A stretch of DNA of 64,000 nucleotides. Source: Flagellimonas allohymeniacidonis. GTDB taxonomy: Bacteria > Bacteroidota > Bacteroidia > Flavobacteriales > Flavobacteriaceae. The notes under the pieces were generated by a model. That model saw only the letters and a program-made list of their open reading frames with translations. It ran no database searches and was not told the DNA's origin. The stretch spans positions 1 to 64,000 of the forward strand of contig NZ_SGIU01000001.1 in NCBI RefSeq assembly GCF_004296335.1, in the 5' to 3' direction. The translations under genes were made by a program, and so were the position numbers. This document shows, one piece after another, positions 1-8,454 of the stretch (the stretch's first letter is position 1; each line of letters starts with the position of its first letter).

Positions 1-85
1 CCTTCCCATCCCGAACAGGGAAGTTAAGCCCGTTTGCGCCGATGGTACTGCCACACCAGGTGGGAGAGTAGGTAGCCGCCTTCCT
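1..85 (+). rRNA. 5S ribosomal RNA, 3' part
   Basis: The first 85 bases read as the 3' two thirds of a bacterial 5S rRNA. They contain the conserved CCCGAACAGGGAAG segment, the CGCCGATGGTACTG segment and the GTGGGAGAGTAGGTAGCCGCC segment that closes the terminal helix. The 5' end lies before the window, so an rRNA operon presumably ends here. The exact 3' end is estimated from the family pattern, and an intrinsic terminator begins within three bases of it. Confidence 0.95.
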
Positions 86-87
86 TG

Positions 88-124
88 GACGCCCCTTGCA
101 ACAGCATGGGGCGTCTTTTGTTTC
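88..124 (+). terminator. rRNA operon intrinsic terminator
   Basis: A perfect 8-bp stem, GACGCCCC (88-95) with GGGGCGTC (108-115), surrounds a 12-base loop. It is followed by TTTTGTTT. Its position directly after the 5S sequence fits the end of the rRNA operon. Confidence 0.9.
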
Positions 125-161
125 AATCAGTTTGGAAATAACCTTCCCATGGTAAGAAATT

Positions 162-1439
162 TTATTTTTTGCAAAGCTTAGCTTTAACGCAAAACATCTC
201 TTTTCCCGAATCCGTTACCAATAAATCAAACGAACCTTCAGAGACAAGTTTTTTATATATCCGACCTTTATTTTCCTTGGTAGTATCATGGCCTTCTGAT
301 GGTATATGAACCACATAATACTTCATGTCAATTTTGTGTTTTCCATTTTTTAAACCGCTAGCGGTTAAAAGGCCATTCCAGAGGGGAGCTGCAGTATTGT
401 AGATATAAAAATCTGTTTCAAGCAATGCTTCGCCAAAACTTCGGTTTCTGTCAAATCTGTCATGTAATTCTTGACCATCACGATTAGCAGATGCTTGTTT
501 CAAACCAGTAAATCCTCTACCTACATTTTCATAAACCCCGATAAGTTCTCCATTTCTATAGTATTCCAACAATGGCCATGAATTTTGATAATCAGGGGAT
601 AAACCTTCCTTTATGAAAAGTTCTCGCATGGAATTAGTAGGGTCCTTTAAGACTACCCTAAAATAGATAGGTTCCCCAAGTGTAAATTCGGTTTTAAGAC
701 TTGATTCCGGAAGAGTTTTTTTAAGCTCTTCTGACGAGAAAACAATTTCTCCCACATGGTTTTTTTCAAGGGAAGAACGGCTCTCCTCTTCATTGGTGGA
801 GAGTATCTTCATTTGTTGTACTTCCAATTTAAGTTCTTCATGGCTTTGTTCTCCAAAAAGTATAATACCTCCAGTATTTCCTCCCTCATTGAAGAAGTCA
901 TATTTCATAAATAAAGCACCATAAGGTTTTCCTTCTTTCGGAGGCGTTATGTAGAAGACTTGTTTGTCTTTTTCATCTCCTATTTTTTCACCATTGGGTC
1001 CATACGTAAAAGATGTCTTGGCCTGATAGGGTTCAGAAGTGTCTTGACCATTTTTGTACATCACCTTTTTTGTCCATTTAAAACCATCCTCACTTCTTGC
1101 AAGGGTAACAAAAAATTCTATATTCCTTGATTTGTATCCACTCGTGGAGAAATCAAAAAATTCAATTTTGTCATAAATGGGCGAGGAGGTATTGTACTCT
1201 TTCATCGCAAAAGGCGTTGCTTGAGAGTTTGGTGCCTCTACCTCTTTTCCAATAGTTTGATTTTCCCCTTCGTAAACAGATTCGATTGATGTATTTCCTT
1301 CTTTTTTAGGCTTGTTTTTACCGATTTCTTTTTTCACTTTCCCCAAAAGGCGTTGGGAGTGCAAGGTTTGGTTAAAAGCCGTACCCAAAAACACTACCAA
1401 GAAGGTTGAAAGAATAATATTATTTGAATTTGCTTTCAT
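162..1439 (-). CDS. Secreted protein of unknown function
   Basis: This 425-residue protein has an N-terminal hydrophobic signal sequence (about residues 8-28, ending near HSQ) and no lipobox, so export to the periplasm or beyond is likely. A Lys-rich stretch follows (residues 34-47, KVKKEIGKNKPKK). The rest is a mixed, mostly beta-looking sequence with no motif I recognise and no transmembrane segment. It faces the rRNA operon convergently. The ATG start at 1439 places the signal peptide at the extreme N-terminus. I cannot assign a function. Confidence 0.8.
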   Translation of the reverse strand: MKANSNNIILSTFLVVFLGTAFNQTLHSQRLLGKVKKEIGKNKPKKEGNTSIESVYEGENQTIGKEVEAPNSQATPFAMKEYNTSSPIYDKIEFFDFSTSGYKSRNIEFFVTLARSEDGFKWTKKVMYKNGQDTSEPYQAKTSFTYGPNGEKIGDEKDKQVFYITPPKEGKPYGALFMKYDFFNEGGNTGGIILFGEQSHEELKLEVQQMKILSTNEEESRSSLEKNHVGEIVFSSEELKKTLPESSLKTEFTLGEPIYFRVVLKDPTNSMRELFIKEGLSPDYQNSWPLLEYYRNGELIGVYENVGRGFTGLKQASANRDGQELHDRFDRNRSFGEALLETDFYIYNTAAPLWNGLLTASGLKNGKHKIDMKYYVVHIPSEGHDTTKENKGRIYKKLVSEGSFDLLVTDSGKEMFCVKAKLCKK

Positions 1440-1600
1440 GTTTAAAAGAATTTAAAATTTTGAATGATAGATTTTCCTCGAAATTATTTATGAACAGGCT
1501 AAAGTTTCATAGTGAATTGATAGGAAGTTTATTTGAATTGATGGAATGGGGACAAAGTCGAATTTTCGGACATCGTCTCGGCTGTGATTTTACATTTGGG

Positions 1601-1634
1601 CATAGTTTTTAGCTATCTTTAGCTAAAAACTATG
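1601..1634 (+). promoter_or_regulatory. Perfect inverted repeat across the amidohydrolase start, with promoter-like box
   Basis: CATAGTTTTTAGCT (1601-1614) and AGCTAAAAACTATG (1621-1634) are exact reverse complements separated by six bases. The second arm ends in the ATG of the downstream gene. The loop and its flanks spell TATCTTTA (1614-1621), close to the Bacteroidetes -7 consensus TAnnTTTG, with a TTG at 1596-1598 (spacer 15, slightly short). Either an operator sits on the promoter or, if transcription starts upstream, an RNA hairpin hides the start codon. Confidence 0.6.
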
Positions 1635-2969
1635 CAGAAGTTCTACCTATTTTTTTTCAGTTTTATTACATCCCTACTTTTGTTTTCACAAGATGGCCAG
1701 TTAAAAGCTTTGGTTGGCGGTACTCTGATTGATGGATACGGTGCAGAACCTATTCGAAATAGTGTCATCCTTATTGAAGGGGAACGCATAAAAGCCGTGG
1801 GTACACTGGGAACAATCGAAATCCCGGAAAATGCCGAAATTATCTCCACAGAAGGAATGAGTGTCTTGCCTGGATTATGGGATATGCATGTTCACACAAT
1901 GATAAACGGGCATGCCGATTACAAGTATTGGGATAAAACATATCCTCCTCTTTTTAAGGATGTGATTATGCCTGCATCGGCGCATCAGCTTCTGATGGCC
2001 GGTGTTACCAGTGCCCGCGATTTAGGAGCTCCTTTGGAAGAAAGTATAGCCGTGCGAGACGCTATTAAAAATGGGGAGATACCCGGAGCAACCTTATATG
2101 TTTCCGGTCCTTTTATTCAGCATAAACCCTATCCAGGTACTGAGGCTTTTCGGTGGGGTGTAAAGGGCCCCGAAGATGGAAAGAAGAAAATCAGGTCTTT
2201 GGCCAATGCAGGCGTTGATGTGATCAAATTGATTGACCACGATCAAATGACGATGGAAGAACTACAAGCGGTTGTGGATGAAGCCCATAAGAACAATCTC
2301 AAAGTGGTTGCCCATGGACATCGACCTGAAGAGATTCGTAGGGGATTGAAGGTTGATGTGGATTGTTTTGAACATACGGGCCTTTCCTCAGCTCCAAAAT
2401 ACCCGGATGATGTCATGCAGATGATCAAGGAACGTACTGCCCAAATGAACAAAGGTCCCCTTTTTTGGTGTCCTACTGTTGAGGGACTCTACAATTATGA
2501 GTATGTAAGGGACAACCCTGAAAAATTGGATAACGATTCTTGGCATTTGGGTTTGCCAGACAGCATAATTGCGGATATCAAGGAAAGTATTAAACATCCG
2601 GACAGATTACCTTATTTTCAGTTGACTCCATCCAGACGACCTACTTTGAAAACCAAGATTCATCAATTGTTGGACGCTGGAGTTGTTCTACTGATTGGAA
2701 CGGACAGCGGGATTCCCATGAAATTCCATAGTCAATCCACTTGGAACGAATTGGATGTTTGGGTGAACGAGTTTGGGATAGACCCCATGTACGCCATTCG
2801 TTCGGCAACCTATTGGCCCGCCTTATGGATGGGTGTTGCTGATGAAGTGGGTACCATTACGCCTGGAAAGTATGCCGATATCATAGCTGTAGATGGCGAT
2901 GTCCTGCGCTATATCAGCTTGTTACAGGACGTAGATCTAGTAATTAAACACGGAAAACGCTATAAATAA
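1632..2969 (+). CDS. Exported metal-dependent amidohydrolase
   Basis: 445 residues with a signal peptide (about 1-20) followed by an amidohydrolase-superfamily TIM barrel of the imidazolonepropionase/prolidase-like group. Visible metal-site residues are the HxH pair H86/H88 in GLWDMHVH, K199 in VIKLID (the usual carboxylated bridging lysine), H228/H230 in VVAHGH, H248 in DCFEHTG and D358 in IGTDSG. All expected ligands are present, so the enzyme should be active on a cyclic amide or dipeptide-like substrate in the periplasm. The substrate cannot be read from sequence. It is followed after 9 bp by a TrhA-like gene and may be cotranscribed with it. Confidence 0.9.
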   Translation: MQKFYLFFFSFITSLLLFSQDGQLKALVGGTLIDGYGAEPIRNSVILIEGERIKAVGTLGTIEIPENAEIISTEGMSVLPGLWDMHVHTMINGHADYKYWDKTYPPLFKDVIMPASAHQLLMAGVTSARDLGAPLEESIAVRDAIKNGEIPGATLYVSGPFIQHKPYPGTEAFRWGVKGPEDGKKKIRSLANAGVDVIKLIDHDQMTMEELQAVVDEAHKNNLKVVAHGHRPEEIRRGLKVDVDCFEHTGLSSAPKYPDDVMQMIKERTAQMNKGPLFWCPTVEGLYNYEYVRDNPEKLDNDSWHLGLPDSIIADIKESIKHPDRLPYFQLTPSRRPTLKTKIHQLLDAGVVLLIGTDSGIPMKFHSQSTWNELDVWVNEFGIDPMYAIRSATYWPALWMGVADEVGTITPGKYADIIAVDGDVLRYISLLQDVDLVIKHGKRYK

Positions 2970-2978
2970 AAGCTAAAC

Positions 2979-3617
2979 TTGAAATCCCAATCTGCTACAA
3001 CCTACGGTATTGAGGAACGTTGGAATGCCTATTCCCACGGATTTGGAATTCTACTGTCTTTGATCGGATTGCTTTTTTGGTTGAATCATTTTCAAGGAAG
3101 ATCGCTTGAATTTAAGTCTGGCATAATCATTTATAGCGCTTCGCTGATTCTGCTTTTTACCGCATCAACAGTGTATCATGCGGTTGACGACGCAAGAACT
3201 AAGCGTAAACTTCGAGTGTTGGACCATATCAGTATTTATTACCTGATTGCCGGCACCTACACCCCGGTCTGTTTGCTCGCCTTGCAGGAATCCAAAGGTT
3301 CGCTGTTATTAATAATTGTATGGGGTATGGCACTCTTCGGAACCCTACTAAAATTGTTTTTTACTGGGAAATTTGAGGTTTTTTCTTTACTACTTTATGC
3401 GTTTATGGGCTGGTCTATCGTTATCGATTTTAATTTTTTAAAGGAGGTCCTTTCTAGCAGTGGCCTGTTTTATTTAGGTCTTGGAGGAGCATTTTATACT
3501 GTGGGAATTTTGTTTTATGCCATTCGTAAGATTCCCTATAATCATTTGATATGGCACTTCTTTGTTTTGGGTGGTGCCATAAGTCATTGGATTATGATTT
3601 ATAAAGAAATGTTTTAG
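2979..3617 (+). CDS. trhA: Hemolysin III / TrhA-family membrane protein
   Basis: A 212-residue integral membrane protein with seven predicted helices, of the YqfA/HlyIII branch of the PAQR superfamily. Family marks include the histidine after helix 2 (VYHAVDD), the charged TKRKLRVLDHISIYY segment and the C-terminal H-x3-H-like region (NHLIWHF ... ISHW), which form the intramembrane metal site in PAQR proteins. The start is TTG at 2979. No ATG occurs in the N-terminal part, and this start lies 9 bp after the amidohydrolase stop. The stop overlaps the convergent lipoprotein stop by 4 bp (3614-3617). The name hemolysin III is historical and toxicity should not be assumed. Confidence 0.88.
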   Translation: MKSQSATTYGIEERWNAYSHGFGILLSLIGLLFWLNHFQGRSLEFKSGIIIYSASLILLFTASTVYHAVDDARTKRKLRVLDHISIYYLIAGTYTPVCLLALQESKGSLLLIIVWGMALFGTLLKLFFTGKFEVFSLLLYAFMGWSIVIDFNFLKEVLSSSGLFYLGLGGAFYTVGILFYAIRKIPYNHLIWHFFVLGGAISHWIMIYKEMF

Positions 3618-5272
3618 TCCACCAACCAATCATCCACAGCTCCGTGAATGTTGGATTCACTATTCAAAAAGATTGATTCGATTGTGTTTGAAACCGAAAA
3701 TGGTCTTTTGTTGCTGGAAATTATTTTTTCTAGGTAATCATTAAAATCAATTATGTTTTCATATCGTTTTATTTCCACTTGTCTTACTTGTAGATCGCGG
3801 GTTGAAAAAGCATCATAGAATTCCCATGATTTAATTTCTTCAGGAATTTCAGGGATATTTACTTCATTGGCTAGTTGGCTGTCAAAGATTAATTCCCAGC
3901 TATATGGAATATAATTTGCGTCCACAATTTGAGAACCAAGAATTACCTTGCCCAAGACCTCATTAGTACTGTTTTTTTCTATCGAAATGTTTCTTTCAGA
4001 AACTGTATAATCCAGTGTCCAATCCAATGTTGTAACTGAACTAACTGGTATGCCGATACGATTGGTGTAATATCCATCTATGGTCACCTCGTAGGAGTAT
4101 TGATCAAAGATGTCGTTAAAAATGTAAGTTGAATTCAAGTTGTCGGGAGCACTGCTTTTTCCGGTATCTATTAGATGATAGAAATTATTTTCAAAATCAT
4201 TTTGACCAAAATAACCAACCAATCTAAAATTGGTATAATCTATAGGAAGACCTGATGCTTTGTTCATTTGAATTGTTCTATTTTCTAGTCCTTGATCGGT
4301 AAAAAGATTTGGCGTAAAAATGAAGTCTTCGGCAGTATCCCAATCCAGGGTGAGATATCTATATGGAACTTCAGAATCTTTCATGGTCAAATACAAGAAG
4401 TCTGAGGAAACATCGTCGCAGCTAACACATTCAAATCTATCTATTTGAACGCTATTGAAACTGGAATAATCTATGCTTGCAATATAGGCAATACCAAAAC
4501 CACTAAGAACTATATCTGAAAGGGTATCAAATCCGGTGGCTTGAAAACTTTGGTTACCAGGTCGGAGTTCATATTGTGGATACGTATCTAGATTGATTTC
4601 CGGAAGGGACCCAGTCGTAAGATTACTTATTGTGCTAAATCGAGCGATACCCAAATCGTTTAATTCCGCAAAGGTCAGCATGAACATATCGGTGCTTGAG
4701 AAACTAGCTGTGGTACTTAGTATGATACTAGTATCGTTAGTTTGTACCCGTTCTATTCCCAAAACTTCGCCGTTCAAAGAGGAGGCAAATACGTAAAATT
4801 CAACTATATCCGAATTTAAAGGTTGATTTGGTGGAAAATTAATGGTAATTAAAGGAGTTTTGTTTTCAATATTTATGAGTTGTTCTTTTGAACTGGTATT
4901 TCCTGAAGTATCGGTTACCGTAATTTTTAATGTGTAATTCTTGAATTTGGATGTTTGAGCCAGTTTTGATTCAAATCCAGTCACGTCTATAACTATTTGA
5001 TAGGGGGCTGAAGTATCTTCTCCAACTTTTTGGTCATCAATAAAGGCTTCAACCTTTGCAACACCACCAGCATCCCGCGCATCTACATTAATTATGATTT
5101 CGTTGCTCACCACAATAGGGGTGGAACCACTGCTGGTTGCGCCCGCTATATTGAAATCTACCGTTGGCGCTTGCGTATCCGGTTGAGGGGTTTCTTCTCC
5201 AGAATCTGAGGAACATGATAAAAAGAACAATAAAAATAAAGATAGAAGGGCAGGAAATATTTGATTCTTCAT
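3614..5272 (-). CDS. Ig-like domain lipoprotein, paralog of the next gene
   Basis: 552 residues. The signal peptide ends in a lipobox with Cys20 (FFLSCSSDSGEE). The acidic residues after the cysteine resemble the surface-export signals of Bacteroidetes lipoproteins. Residues about 35-135 form an Ig-like/cadherin-type domain (KVEAFIDDQKVGED, then ITVTDTSGNTSSKEQ). The C-terminal 400 residues are beta-rich and unrecognised. The first 130 residues are nearly identical to the lipoprotein at 5392-7563, showing tandem duplication; the C-terminal regions have diverged and this copy lacks the extra Ig-like repeats. No convincing promoter is visible in the 119-bp gap upstream, so readthrough from the paralog is possible. 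Confidence 0.82.
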   Translation of the reverse strand: MKNQIFPALLSLFLLFFLSCSSDSGEETPQPDTQAPTVDFNIAGATSSGSTPIVVSNEIIINVDARDAGGVAKVEAFIDDQKVGEDTSAPYQIVIDVTGFESKLAQTSKFKNYTLKITVTDTSGNTSSKEQLINIENKTPLITINFPPNQPLNSDIVEFYVFASSLNGEVLGIERVQTNDTSIILSTTASFSSTDMFMLTFAELNDLGIARFSTISNLTTGSLPEINLDTYPQYELRPGNQSFQATGFDTLSDIVLSGFGIAYIASIDYSSFNSVQIDRFECVSCDDVSSDFLYLTMKDSEVPYRYLTLDWDTAEDFIFTPNLFTDQGLENRTIQMNKASGLPIDYTNFRLVGYFGQNDFENNFYHLIDTGKSSAPDNLNSTYIFNDIFDQYSYEVTIDGYYTNRIGIPVSSVTTLDWTLDYTVSERNISIEKNSTNEVLGKVILGSQIVDANYIPYSWELIFDSQLANEVNIPEIPEEIKSWEFYDAFSTRDLQVRQVEIKRYENIIDFNDYLEKIISSNKRPFSVSNTIESIFLNSESNIHGAVDDWLVD

Positions 5273-5391
5273 GGATGAGTTTAGTTATAGCCAACATAAT
5301 AGTGGTTGAGACACTCCACAGTACTTCCCGAATAGGCCAATTGTATCCTTTTTGTGAAAAAGCCGTTGTGTCAAAATCGAGAATATGACAA

Positions 5392-7563
5392 TTAGTTGAA
5401 GTGGAAGTTTTCAAAATTGAAAAATCCTCCGGTAACACTCAATTTTGATTCTACAATATCTGATATATTGTCATGCTCCTTTTGATTTTTTATAACAGTA
5501 TCCAGATATTCCTCATATGTGGAAATATTGTCAAACGAAGTGATTTGAATTTGCTCTACGTTTAAGGTGCCTTCTTGATTGGCGGCGTAGAAATCCAAAT
5601 CAGATAAGTCATCAGGAAGATCTGGAAAGACAATCTCGGAAGTATTTTGACTATCGAATAAGACCGTCATAACATAGCTATCACCACTAGTGGGTCTTAA
5701 CAAAATTCGCCCTAGTCGGTGGTCCGCACCAGTTGTGGTTAAGGAAAGCGTATTGCCTGTCTGAATATTTGAAATAGTCCAATCTGGCACTGTGTATGTT
5801 TCTGGCGGAACCCCTCTTCTAATCGTATAATAGTCGCCAATTGCCAACGTATGGGAATAGTTGCTGAACGAATTGTTTAGGTAATACTGGTATACGCCCC
5901 CGAATATTAAAGGAGGGGTCTGACTGTAAATTCTATGAAAAATTCCTTCAGAAAAATCTTGGGGGGAATCGTAGCCATCTATGTTTAAGACGGGAAGACT
6001 AAATTCAAGTGCATTCACTATTGAAAAAGTCGGGGTTTCCAAGTCAATGTCAGTAATCATATCTGAACGGTTTAGACTAAAGGTTCCATCAACGGGTAAG
6101 GTTAATTTGTAATAAGCATAATCAATATCTGTGAGTTGAGAACTATACAGATAATAATAATCCCGACTAATTGAATCATCTCGGTCAAAAATATTCATAT
6201 TCGGATTTTGTTCTGAAGGAAAATGACTTATCGCATAACCTTCACCATCGCCTGAAACCGATTCAACCAGCCCAAAGCCATTAGTATCAAATTGAGTAAG
6301 TTGCCCCACGTTATTCGGCCTTAAATTGAAAACCATTTGACTTAATGAGTTTCTAGAAATATCTTGGATGTTTGTCACCCTACTTTTTGCTCCATCGGGA
6401 GTGTTTTCAACTGCGAGATAGGTAATCATATATTTTTGTTCCGGAGTAAATTCACCCGGAGCATACAACGTAATAGCGTCTTCACCCAGTTCCACTGACT
6501 TCGAAACAATCATAGAACCATCATCAGAATTTGAGGCGAAAATCCAAAAACTGGTCCAGAATTGACTTAAAAAACCCTCTGGAAGAGTGACTTCCATAAG
6601 AAGTCTAAGAACTTCTGTGTCGATTTCCAGAATACTTTGGTTTCCTAGGTTATCAGTGGCAACAAAGGAAAACACAGCATCACCAGTTGGGTAGTTTTCA
6701 GGATTAAAATCGAACTCCACACTTATTGGATTTTCGTAGAGTTGAATTTGTTCACCTCTAAAAAGTACTTCCAAAGAAATAGCTTGTGAATATTCATCGC
6801 TTACATTTGGTTTTATGTTCAACAGGTTATCAAGAATCTGATTTTCTTCTAAGGTATCAATACTTATTTCTGGACCAGTATTATCTGAAATGAAATTTAC
6901 ACTATAGGCCGCTGTGTTATCTGCCAAATCCTTTGCTTCGAGTCTAAGCAAATTTTGACCATCCGAGAGAGCCAGGGTATTGATATTTAATTCATAGACC
7001 TCAGTATCAAACTCTTGAACAACCTCATTATTCAAATAGGCAATCACAGATACTAGGCCTTCATTGTCACTTACGTTGAAAGTGACCATATTTGAGTCCC
7101 CGTTGATCACTGTCCCTTCTTCAAGTGAGACTTCGGTAATACTTGGAAGCAAATTATCAATATTTATAGTTTGCTCTTTTGATGTTACATTTCCTGCGGC
7201 ATCCGTTACAGATACTTTCAAGGTATAGTCCCTAAATTTTTGGGTCAATCTTATTTTAGATTCAAACCCCGAGACATCAATTCGAATTTGAAAGGGAGCC
7301 GTGGTGTCTTCTCCTTGTTTTTGATTATCAATAAAGGCCTCTACCTTAGATATAGTTCCATTATCCTGAGCATCAACATTAACGATGATTTCATTGCTTA
7401 CCACAATGGGTCCTGTACTACCGCTAGGTGATCCCGCTATGCTGAAATCTACTATCGGTGCTTGCGTATCCGGTTCAGGGGTTTCCTCCCCAGAATCAGA
7501 AGAACATGATAAAAAGAACAATAAAAAAAAAGATAGAAGGGTAGGAAATATTTGATTCTTCAT
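5392..7563 (-). CDS. Multi-Ig-like domain surface lipoprotein
   Basis: 723 residues with the same lipoprotein signal and Cys20 as its neighbour. Three consecutive Ig-like segments can be followed: about 35-130, about 135-230 (ITEVSLEEGTVINGD ... LRLEAKDLADNTAAYSV) and about 230-320 (GPEISIDTLEENQ ... FSFVATDNLGNQSILE). A large beta-rich C-terminal region resembles that of the paralog only in general layout. Such repeats usually act as stalks or binding modules on the outer surface. The ligand is unknown. The adjacent paralog shares the start region, including the bases just before the ATG. Confidence 0.82.
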   Translation of the reverse strand: MKNQIFPTLLSFFLLFFLSCSSDSGEETPEPDTQAPIVDFSIAGSPSGSTGPIVVSNEIIVNVDAQDNGTISKVEAFIDNQKQGEDTTAPFQIRIDVSGFESKIRLTQKFRDYTLKVSVTDAAGNVTSKEQTINIDNLLPSITEVSLEEGTVINGDSNMVTFNVSDNEGLVSVIAYLNNEVVQEFDTEVYELNINTLALSDGQNLLRLEAKDLADNTAAYSVNFISDNTGPEISIDTLEENQILDNLLNIKPNVSDEYSQAISLEVLFRGEQIQLYENPISVEFDFNPENYPTGDAVFSFVATDNLGNQSILEIDTEVLRLLMEVTLPEGFLSQFWTSFWIFASNSDDGSMIVSKSVELGEDAITLYAPGEFTPEQKYMITYLAVENTPDGAKSRVTNIQDISRNSLSQMVFNLRPNNVGQLTQFDTNGFGLVESVSGDGEGYAISHFPSEQNPNMNIFDRDDSISRDYYYLYSSQLTDIDYAYYKLTLPVDGTFSLNRSDMITDIDLETPTFSIVNALEFSLPVLNIDGYDSPQDFSEGIFHRIYSQTPPLIFGGVYQYYLNNSFSNYSHTLAIGDYYTIRRGVPPETYTVPDWTISNIQTGNTLSLTTTGADHRLGRILLRPTSGDSYVMTVLFDSQNTSEIVFPDLPDDLSDLDFYAANQEGTLNVEQIQITSFDNISTYEEYLDTVIKNQKEHDNISDIVESKLSVTGGFFNFENFHFN

Positions 7564-7710
7564 AGTTGAGTTTGGTTACAACTAATATAACAGGAATTTG
7601 AAAATATTAAAACACTCTTATGAAGATAAACTGATAATATCGATGAATAGACGGTTGGGTGATGAAATTAAAAGTATGACTTTCCATTTCAAAAAAGTTA
7701 GGGGGCAGAC

Positions 7711-8382
7711 TTATAAAAAATACGCCAAGACCACTCCAACCATAATTACTCCTAGCTTTTTGAAGTCCAAGGAATGATCTTTGGAGCTCTCAAATAAAAT
7801 AATGGTCGATACATGGAGAAAAACACCAATGGCTATTGCGGTTATCTGACTTCCAAAAGATGCAATCAAGTTTGTTTGCGTTGCCAGATAAGTGCCCAAA
7901 GGTGTTATCAGTGAAAAGGCAGCGATGAAAATGAGGGTATTCACTGGTTTTATCTTGGAATTAATCAAGAAAGTACTTAAAATAATGGCTACAGGAAGCT
8001 TATGGATGATAATTCCATATAAAATTGAATTTCCCTCTTCAATGGGCACGCCTTCAACAAGGGCATGCAACGATAGGCTTATAAATAATATAATGGGAAA
8101 ATTGGATTTTTTAACTTGAATGTGCGTATGACCGTGCTCAGCACCTTTGGAAAAAAATTCCAAAAAGATTTGAAGCAAAATACCAACCAAAATGTAGACC
8201 GCTATCTCCTTACTATTTTCGGATTCATATACTTCCGGCAGCAATTCGAAAAAAGTCAATGCCAACAAAAATGCACCACTAAAGGCCAAGAGTAGTTGTA
8301 TGCCCTTCGGACTTTTGGGCTTCAAAAAAATGGCAACAATATAACCGACCCAAACCGAAATTACGGGAAGTATGAAAATCAT
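7711..8382 (-). CDS. ZIP-family metal permease
   Basis: A 223-residue polytopic membrane protein, shorter than many ZIPs but with the family core. HALVEGVP (helix 4) and HKLPVAI (helix 5) carry the histidines and glutamate of the binuclear transport site. A His-rich cytoplasmic loop (EHGHTHIQ) precedes helix 4. It should import divalent cations such as zinc or iron; specificity cannot be read. It diverges from the rRNA methyltransferase gene across a 72-bp gap whose promoter region is palindromic. Confidence 0.88.
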   Translation of the reverse strand: MIFILPVISVWVGYIVAIFLKPKSPKGIQLLLAFSGAFLLALTFFELLPEVYESENSKEIAVYILVGILLQIFLEFFSKGAEHGHTHIQVKKSNFPIILFISLSLHALVEGVPIEEGNSILYGIIIHKLPVAIILSTFLINSKIKPVNTLIFIAAFSLITPLGTYLATQTNLIASFGSQITAIAIGVFLHVSTIILFESSKDHSLDFKKLGVIMVGVVLAYFL

Positions 8383-8405
8383 AAAACTGGGAAAACATTG
8401 ATGGG

Positions 8406-8436
8406 TTGCAAGGGGTAAAAATAACCTATTTTTACC
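8406..8436 (+). promoter_or_regulatory. Promoter with palindromic, possibly bidirectional -7 box
   Basis: TTG (8406-8408), an 18-bp spacer and TATTTTTA (8427-8434) match the Bacteroidetes promoter pattern for the methyltransferase gene at 8455. The same box is one arm of a perfect 10-bp inverted repeat, GGTAAAAATA (8414-8423) and TATTTTTACC (8427-8436). A mirror-image -7 box therefore faces the ZIP gene. Confidence 0.6.
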
Positions 8437-8454
8437 AAAAGCATTGGAATATCT

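Noticed and set aside
1424..1612. 62-codon frame in the gap before the amidohydrolase
   Set aside because: No signal or family character; it begins inside another gene's start region and covers likely promoters.
5088..5438. 116-codon frame across the gap between the two Ig-like lipoproteins
   Set aside because: It overlaps the signal peptide of one lipoprotein in another frame and resembles no protein.
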